This document shows positions 58,446-64,000 of a stretch of DNA of 64,000 bases, piece by piece. This stretch comes from Zhengitettix transpicula. Its lineage: Eukaryota > Arthropoda > Insecta > Orthoptera > Tetrigidae. The translations under genes were made by a program, and so were the position numbers. The DNA lies in NCBI GenBank assembly GCA_037074705.1, contig CM073591.1:7873587-7937586 (forward strand), written 5' to 3'. Numbering within the stretch: the first letter of the stretch is position 1; each line of letters opens with the position of its first letter. Under the pieces are notes generated by a model. The model worked only from the letters and a program-made list of their open reading frames with translations. It searched no databases and was not told the DNA's origin.

Positions 58446-58845
58446 GCAAGCAGAACGTGACGTCACTCGCATCATCGGCGCCATATTGGCGATTTATCGG
58501 CGATGTATCGGCGAATTTAATTGGATTGTTAAAACCAGATCACGCGTTGGCAAGAGAATTAAATTCTCTACAACCTTTACTCCGTGACTAATGACGTCAC
58601 TGGCGGCCATTTTGTAGATATCAGCACTAGAAATACGACAACCTGCATTCTCTTAGGGGAAATGCCGTGACTTTGACGCAGGATTTCTCCCACTTCCTTG
58701 GACCTGATTCCGTCCTCGAGTCCACCATCACATGCAGAATTTCATCCTCTACAATTCATCACTGGACATTATTATCACTAGAACGCTTCATTCGTCCGTT
58801 ATTAGCGAAAAACTGAAAAGAGGTGCCAAATGCTTGGGAGGGGTG
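58446..58845 (+). repeat. TGACGTCA-rich dispersed repeat, copy 5
   Basis: CAGAACGTGACGTCACTCGC, ATGACGTCACTGGCGGCCAT, and the CATCACATGCAGAATTTCAT segment, as in 1979-2345. TGACGTCA at 58458 and 58592. Confidence 0.8.
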
Positions 58846-59604
58846 GGGGCCACGACAAGTAGGAAACGGCGTGACAGGGTCTGGAGCAGTTAACTGGAGA
58901 CGTGTAAGCGAGCAATTCTCCAGAATTGCGCTCGATAGCCTGATAGGAATTTTTTTTCTCACGACAAAGCACACAGCGAATTTATTCCCTTCATATATTC
59001 CACAACGAGTGACTTTTAACACCCCCCCCCCTCCCTCACCCCCCGCCACATGAAGCAAATGTCTACAGTAAATTATCATTTCTCAAAATAATTAAAAAGC
59101 AAGTTGGCAATAAAACTTAACATGAGAAGTTCTGCTGAAGAATTAAATTCCTCACCCGTTTTGAGAGAAACCTGTTAGTTTTGACTGAGGGAGTCGTTTA
59201 CAAGTGTTAAATTAACACCAGCAAATATGCATTCAAAATTTTTATTATTTTAAAAAAAATTAGGTCCTTTTTAGAACTAGGCCGTTGTTATTCATGACGT
59301 CAGATAAATACAACTATCAGTTTATTAATATTAGTGGATTTGTTAGGCGTTGTTGCCAAACTTACAAGACAGGAGATCGGAAACCTGATGGATCGTCGAA
59401 ATTTTTGCAGACGGCGGCCTTGATCATGGACTCTTAGAACTTTTTTTAGTTGTTTATTTTTAATGTGTGTACGCGCGCCACCGGTGACCGGAGACCACTA
59501 GCTCTTTTTTTTACGTATCTGTTTGATGACATTGTGATTGTCAAAAAAATAGAACTTCCGTGATGTGCTTTTCTGTGTTGCGTGGCAGAGCGACAAGGTC
59601 TAGG
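58846..59604. other. Unassigned; one TGACGTCA
   Basis: TGACGTCA at 59295. C-run near 59022-59044. Overlapping antiparallel frames at 58759-59079 have no domain. No gene called. Confidence 0.45.
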
Positions 59605-60050
59605 ATATAACCTTGAGGTACGGTCAAGGCTATGTACGGGCGTGTGTATTCCCTCATACAAAGCTACACCCCTGGAGGAAATTACACCAAATTTCATACC
59701 AGTGTTCCTTACGACCCGCAAACAACCCCTTTGGGGGGGGAGGGGGTAAGACACGTCTACAACCCCCCGCCAGGGACAGGGGTGGAAATTTTTAAAAAGT
59801 GCTAATACGGACGATATTTGCGTTGGATTAATATTTCCCGGGGGTCAATGAGGTTGGCAGTGTTTCTCCCGATGTTATTTGAGTATAATTTCGGCGTAGG
59901 AAGGGAGCCCGCCCCCTTAGACGGGGGGCGGTGGAGGGGCATTACATAAAAATAACGCTAAAGCAGTCGAGATTGGAGTCGAATCCCTGGTTATGGATGT
60001 CGCTGAGTTCAACTATGACAAAACCCGAGCAACGCCGGGCACTCCAGAGA
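59605..60050 (+). mobile_element. Helitron/HINE-like element with recognisable 3' hairpin
   Basis: GCTACACCCCTGGAGGAAAT, GTGTTCCTTACGACCCGCAA, TAAGACACGTCTACAACCCC, one core unit ending GTTATGGATGTCGCTGAGTT, then ACCCGAGCAACGCCGGGCAC (60023). That final word is the GC hairpin preceding CTAG in the intact minus-strand copies. CTAG itself is lost (ACTCCAGAG). Confidence 0.65.
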
Positions 60051-60420
60051 GTTTTTTTTTCAAAGGAAATAAAGTAAACTGGTAGTAGTGTTTATAAAAG
60101 TACGGAAGGAACGCGATTGGACCCAATTTTATTTAAATCCGAGCGTACTTTTGCCGTTTTGTCCCCCCTGCCTCTAATAGTGCTCTTTGAGAAGTAGTTG
60201 TTATTTGTGCAGTTTTTCTCCTCCACACTTCCTAAGTAATATTCCCTGTTCCCTGTATTTATAGCTGTGGCGATTCGCTCCGCTGGAGACTGGCAACTAC
60301 ACCCCCGGGGGGCTCAATTTGCGCAACCCCCGCAAACTATTCTCTCTTCTCCCCCCCTCTCTCTCTCTGTCAATTAACACACTATATGTATATATTTATA
60401 CATTTATGCAGACCTTGGGC
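60051..60420. other. Unassigned; (CT)n
   Basis: A CT-rich tract near 60345-60370, no gene. The word GCAGACCTTGGGCAT at 60409 also occurs inside the retroposon family, so a fragment of another copy may lie here. Confidence 0.45.
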
Positions 60421-60962
60421 ATAATGGGCAGCTGTATGCGAGGGCTATTCTCTCGCAGGCAGAACCTTGTAGGAGAGACAGGAAGGGGATGACTTTGGGG
60501 ATGCCTCCTCCTCTCTCCGTTTTTGAACTAAGGTTCCCACAAGCCGAGGCCTGTTTTGAAAGGTGTATGTTCCGAGGGGTCACAGATCTTGGGGCATACG
60601 GTAAGAGTTGTTCGCTGTTCCAATTGGAACAGAGGGCCTGCTGCCTACTAAACTAGTCGAGGCACGGAGAAGGGAATGCTGCGTCCCCACAGTAAACTCC
60701 TCTACCGCCATCCAGGGAAGGGCGTGGGACAAGTACCCAATTCCCGACCTACCTGATGCAGGTTTTCTAGGCTTTGTCCTGCGTTACATTTAGGTGAATT
60801 GCCGGGTAGGATCCTTAAACAACAGCCCGGGGGGTTCCTAGTTAACCCTTGACTACCTTCCTCTACCCTACCGCATCCCCCCTTTCAAATCCCTTCCTAT
60901 GCTATTAAAGGGGAGTTGCTCAACGTGGACTACCCTCATGTAGCCTGTTGCCCTACAAACAA
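60421..60962 (+). mobile_element. Poly(A)-tailed retroposon, near full length
   Basis: ATAATGGGCAGCTGTATGCG head, CTCTCGCAGGCAGAACCTTG, CGGAGAAGGGAATGCTGCGT, and the tail TAGCCTGTTGCCCTACAAAC. No convincing duplication. Confidence 0.8.
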
Positions 60963-61340
60963 AATACACGTACCGACAGATGTCTCCATGTTTTATTACG
61001 TAAATTTAATTCGTCGCAGATTCTATGTGCGACACAGAGACCTTTGCCTAACGTAGTATAGTTGCCATGGCAACGGCAGACTATTTATAAAAATGAATCT
61101 ATCATCTCTGACTGTGCTAATAAATAATGTTACACAATATGGCTACTCATGACTTGGGTAAGAAGCATTACATATATATAATAAGTGAACCAATAACCTC
61201 TCATTGATGTGTTACTGCACTCATGATAAGTATTTTAGAGCTCACCCTTATTTAGGTAGAGTTAAAAGGAACGTTCACCGTTTGTTGATTTAAATTGTGC
61301 CTACATTATCTATAAGTTTCATTATTTATCTTGGTAATTT
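60963..61340. other. Unassigned, AT-rich
   Basis: No gene or repeat recognised. Confidence 0.45.
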
Positions 61341-63158
61341 ATGTAAATTTGAGGATCCATCTGGGTGATTGAGGTAGGTTTCTGGATCCATCTGGATGAT
61401 TCATTTAGGTTTTAGGGTCCATCTGGGTGATTTAGGTAGGTTTCAGGATTCTTCTCGATGATTTATAAAGGTTTCATTTGGGTGATTCGTGTAGTTTTCA
61501 GGATCCAACTGGGTGATTTATGTAGGTATCAGGATCCCTCTGGGTGATTTAGGTGGGTTTCAGGATCCATCTGGGTGATTTAGGTGGGTTTCAGGATCCA
61601 TCTGGATGATTTATTTACGTTTCACGATATATGTTTGTGATTTAAGTCGGTTTCAGGATCCATCTGGATTTATTTAGGTTTTAGTGTCCATCTTGGTGAT
61701 TTAGGTAGGCTTCAGGATCCATCTGAATGATTTATGTAGGTTTCAGGATGCGTATGGTTGATTTAGTTAGATTTCAGGATCCATCTGGGTGATTTAGGTG
61801 GGTTTAAGGATCCATCTGGGTGATTTAGATAGGTTTCAGGATCCATCCGGATGATTTATTTCGGTTTTAGCGTCAAGCTGGGTGATTTAGGTAGGTTTCA
61901 GTACTCTTCTCGATGATTTATGAAGGTTTCACTTGGGAGATTCATGTAGTTGTAAGGATCCATCTGGATGATATATTTACGTTTCACGGTCTATCTTGGT
62001 GGTTTAGGTAGTTTTAAGGATCCAACTGTGTGATTTATGTAGGTATCAGGATCCATCTGAGTGATTCAGGTGGATTTCACGATCCACCTGAGTGATTTTT
62101 CTAGTTTTTAGGATCCACTTGGATGATTGATTTATGTTTCACGATCTATCTTTGTGATTTAAGTCGGTTTCAGGATCCATCTGGATTTATTTAGGTTTTA
62201 GTGTCCATCTGGGTGATTTAGGTAGGCTCTTGGATCCATCTGGTTGATTTATGTATTTTTCAGGATGCGTATGGTTGATTTAGGTGGTTTTCTGGATCCA
62301 TCTGGGTGATTTAGGTGGGTTTCAGGATCCATTAGGGTGATTTAGTTAGGTTTCAGGTGCACCCGGATGATTTATTTAGTTTTTGGGGTCCACCTGGGTG
62401 ATTTAGGTAGGTTTCAGGATTCTTCTCGATGATTTATTAAGGTTTAATTTGGGTGATTCATGTAGTTTTAAGGATCCATCTGGATGATATATTTACGTTC
62501 ACGGTCTATCTTGGTGGTTTATGTATTTTTAAGGATCCAACTGTGTGATTTATGTAGGTATCAGGATCCATCTGGGTGATTCAGGTGGATTTCACGATCC
62601 ATCTGGGTGATTTATGTAGTTTTTAGGATCCATCTGGATTATTTATTTACGTTTCACGATCTATCTTTGTGATTTAAGTCGGTTTCAGGATCCAACTGGA
62701 TTTATTTAGGTTTTATTGTCCATCTGGGTGTTTTAGGTAGGCTCCAGGATCCATCTGGATGATTTATGTATTTTTCAGGATGCGTATGGTTGATTTAGGT
62801 GGTTTTAAGGATCCATCTGGGTGATTTAGGTGGGTTTCAGGATCCATTAGGGTGATTTAGGTGGGTTTCAGGATCCATCTGGGTGATTTAAGTAGGCTTC
62901 AGTATCCATCTGGATGATTTATGTAGGTTTCAGTATGCGCCTGGTTTATTTAGTTAGATTTCAGGATCCATCTGGGTGATTTAGGTGGGGTTCAGGATCC
63001 ATCTGGGTGATTTAGGTGGGTTTCAGGATCCATCTGGGTGATTTAAGTAGGTTTCTGGATCCATCTGGGTGATTTAGGTGGGTTTCAGGATCCATCTGGG
63101 TGATTTATGTAGGTTTCAGGATCCACCTGGGTGATTTAGTTATGTTTTAGGGTCCATC
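61341..63158 (+). repeat. Minisatellite, ~31-bp unit, about 58 units
   Basis: Unit AGGATCCATCTGGGTGATTT followed by AGGTNGGTTTC. Variant units (CTTCTCGATGATTTAT, GGATGCGTATGGTTGATTTA, GATCTATCTTTGTGATTTAA) recur in order at about 462-517 bp (the GTATGGTTG unit near 61748, 62265 and 62778), showing a higher-order structure in the middle. Most units carry GGATCC. No open frame persists. Confidence 0.9.
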
Positions 63159-64000
63159 TTGAGCTGTAGATGTTTATTACCGACGTTCTAGGAGGCAAGG
63201 ATGACGTAATAGCGTTTGAGAAGTCGGTTTTCGTGTCGTTCTCGAGGACTCTTCATCTGCATGACGTCAACTCGTTACGTCATCGTCATTGAGGATCAAG
63301 TTTGCGAGAACTTCTGGTTTTTATTTCAACCAACCCCCGCCTCGGCCCGTCAGTTTCGTAACTGTGAAAGCTCTTCGGAACACAAGGCACTCGCACTTTA
63401 TAGCCCGCACCCCCACCCCCACCCCCACCCCCACTTTAAAAAAGTTAATCAAGTCGCATCGCAGAGCCGTGTCAAGTGCGAGCGCGGGCTGGAGAAGGTT
63501 TGCGCAGATAACGAACGCAATTTAGAGGAGAGTTGTAATTGTGACTGCTGCTACTTACTCCGCGGTGCTGCTGCGGAATGGATACGGACGAATTCTTTAT
63601 GGCAGGGGGGGGGGGGGTGTTTAACCTCCACCCCCACCCCCGCGCGCGTGTTCGTGCGGTAGAGTTGCTCCACTTCGCCGTGAAACTTGAATCAACTCCT
63701 CTTCCTTGCTAATTTAAAATTATTTCCTGCTACGTAAATAGATTTTATATTCCTGAAAAAGAAAACCCCCCACCCTTATTAAAGCAATATGACGTCAGTC
63801 AGTTTTCCAGCAGTGCTCAGACCTGCCACATGGAGCTGAGCTCCTGCGATGTTGAATATTGTCTATTATCTGCGTACTTACTCTTGCGAAATCCTACTTC
63901 CTTACATGAGGGGTGACGGGGAACGGATCTGTCGTCCACTCGCGTCATCAGTGACGTCAGAGTTTCAGCCCTTAGCGGCACAGTGCACCACACGAAGTCC
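63159..64000. other. Unassigned, CpG-containing, three TGACGTCA
   Basis: TGACGTCA at 63262, 63790 and 63952. (CCCCCA)n at about 63408-63433. The plus frame 63216-63662 (148 codons) crosses this run and a G-run, with no domain, so it is not called. It may be the flank of a gene outside the window. Confidence 0.4.

Noticed and set aside
61341..63158. CRISPR array
   Set aside because: The ~31-bp units are contiguous with no unique spacers, the genome is eukaryotic in style, and no cas genes exist. The same applies to the arrays at 1-818 and 45366-46010.
63408..63433. CCCCCA hexamer run as a telomere remnant
   Set aside because: The unit is not a known animal telomere repeat and the run is only ~26 bases.
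63216..63662. 148-codon plus frame
   Set aside because: Includes a (CCCCCA)n run read as PHPHPH and a G-run; no domain.

Overview
This window looks like gene-poor, repeat-dense nuclear DNA from a multicellular animal, most likely an invertebrate and plausibly an arthropod. The reasons are long (AT)n tracts, many unrelated interspersed repeat families with target-site duplications, LTR fragments with tRNA-Lys primer-binding sites, TIR elements and minisatellites. No operon structure, rRNA, tRNA or intact cellular protein gene was found. Lineage is inferred from style only; I recognised no diagnostic gene. Nearly all long open frames are low-complexity or lie inside repeats. The only peptide with convincing homology is about 60 residues from the C-terminal tail of a non-LTR retrotransposon reverse transcriptase (51.05-51.24 kb).

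Layout. 0-0.8 kb: a higher-order minisatellite. 1.4-2.4 kb: a TGACGTCA-rich repeat pair, recurring at 57.7-58.8 kb. 3.0-4.0 kb: an array repeating an 18-nt sequence identical to the 3' end of tRNA-Lys including CCA, i.e. a retroelement primer-binding site read backwards. 4.0-5.7 kb: duplicated segments interrupted by a poly(A)-tailed retroposon with a target-site duplication. 6.5-8.1, 12.3-13.9, 29.4-30.2, 44.1-44.5, 54.0-54.7 and 59.6-60.1 kb: one Helitron/HINE-like family with a variable internal tandem core. 10-11.5, 18.5-19.3, 52.2-52.8 and 55.0-55.6 kb: a repeat (here 'repeat C') carrying an (AT)n tract. 16.35-17.53 kb: a TA-flanked TIR element filled with 167-bp repeats. 22-29 kb: LTR and primer-binding-site pieces mixed with retroposon copies. 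32.1-33.0 kb: a ~133-bp tandem array.

The most unusual large-scale structure is 34.25-42.7 kb. About 4 kb is almost pure pyrimidine on the + strand, followed across a CpG-rich island by about 4 kb almost pure purine, and at least one ~125-bp block occurs in inverted orientation between the two arms. Short single-copy, CpG-containing islands interrupt both arms. 45.4-46.0 kb is a ~34-bp minisatellite, and 61.3-63.2 kb a ~31-bp minisatellite with partial ~515-bp higher-order structure. Across the window I counted 26 exact TGACGTCA octamers, about one being expected by chance; 17 lie outside the recognised repeat that carries the rest.

The commonest mobile family is a ~0.53-0.56 kb poly(A)-tailed retroposon (about a dozen copies, both strands, four with 10-14 bp target-site duplications). 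Its head contains a CTGCGAG/CTCTCGCAG hairpin and I do not recognise its origin. Everything here is read by eye; percent identities and boundaries are approximate.
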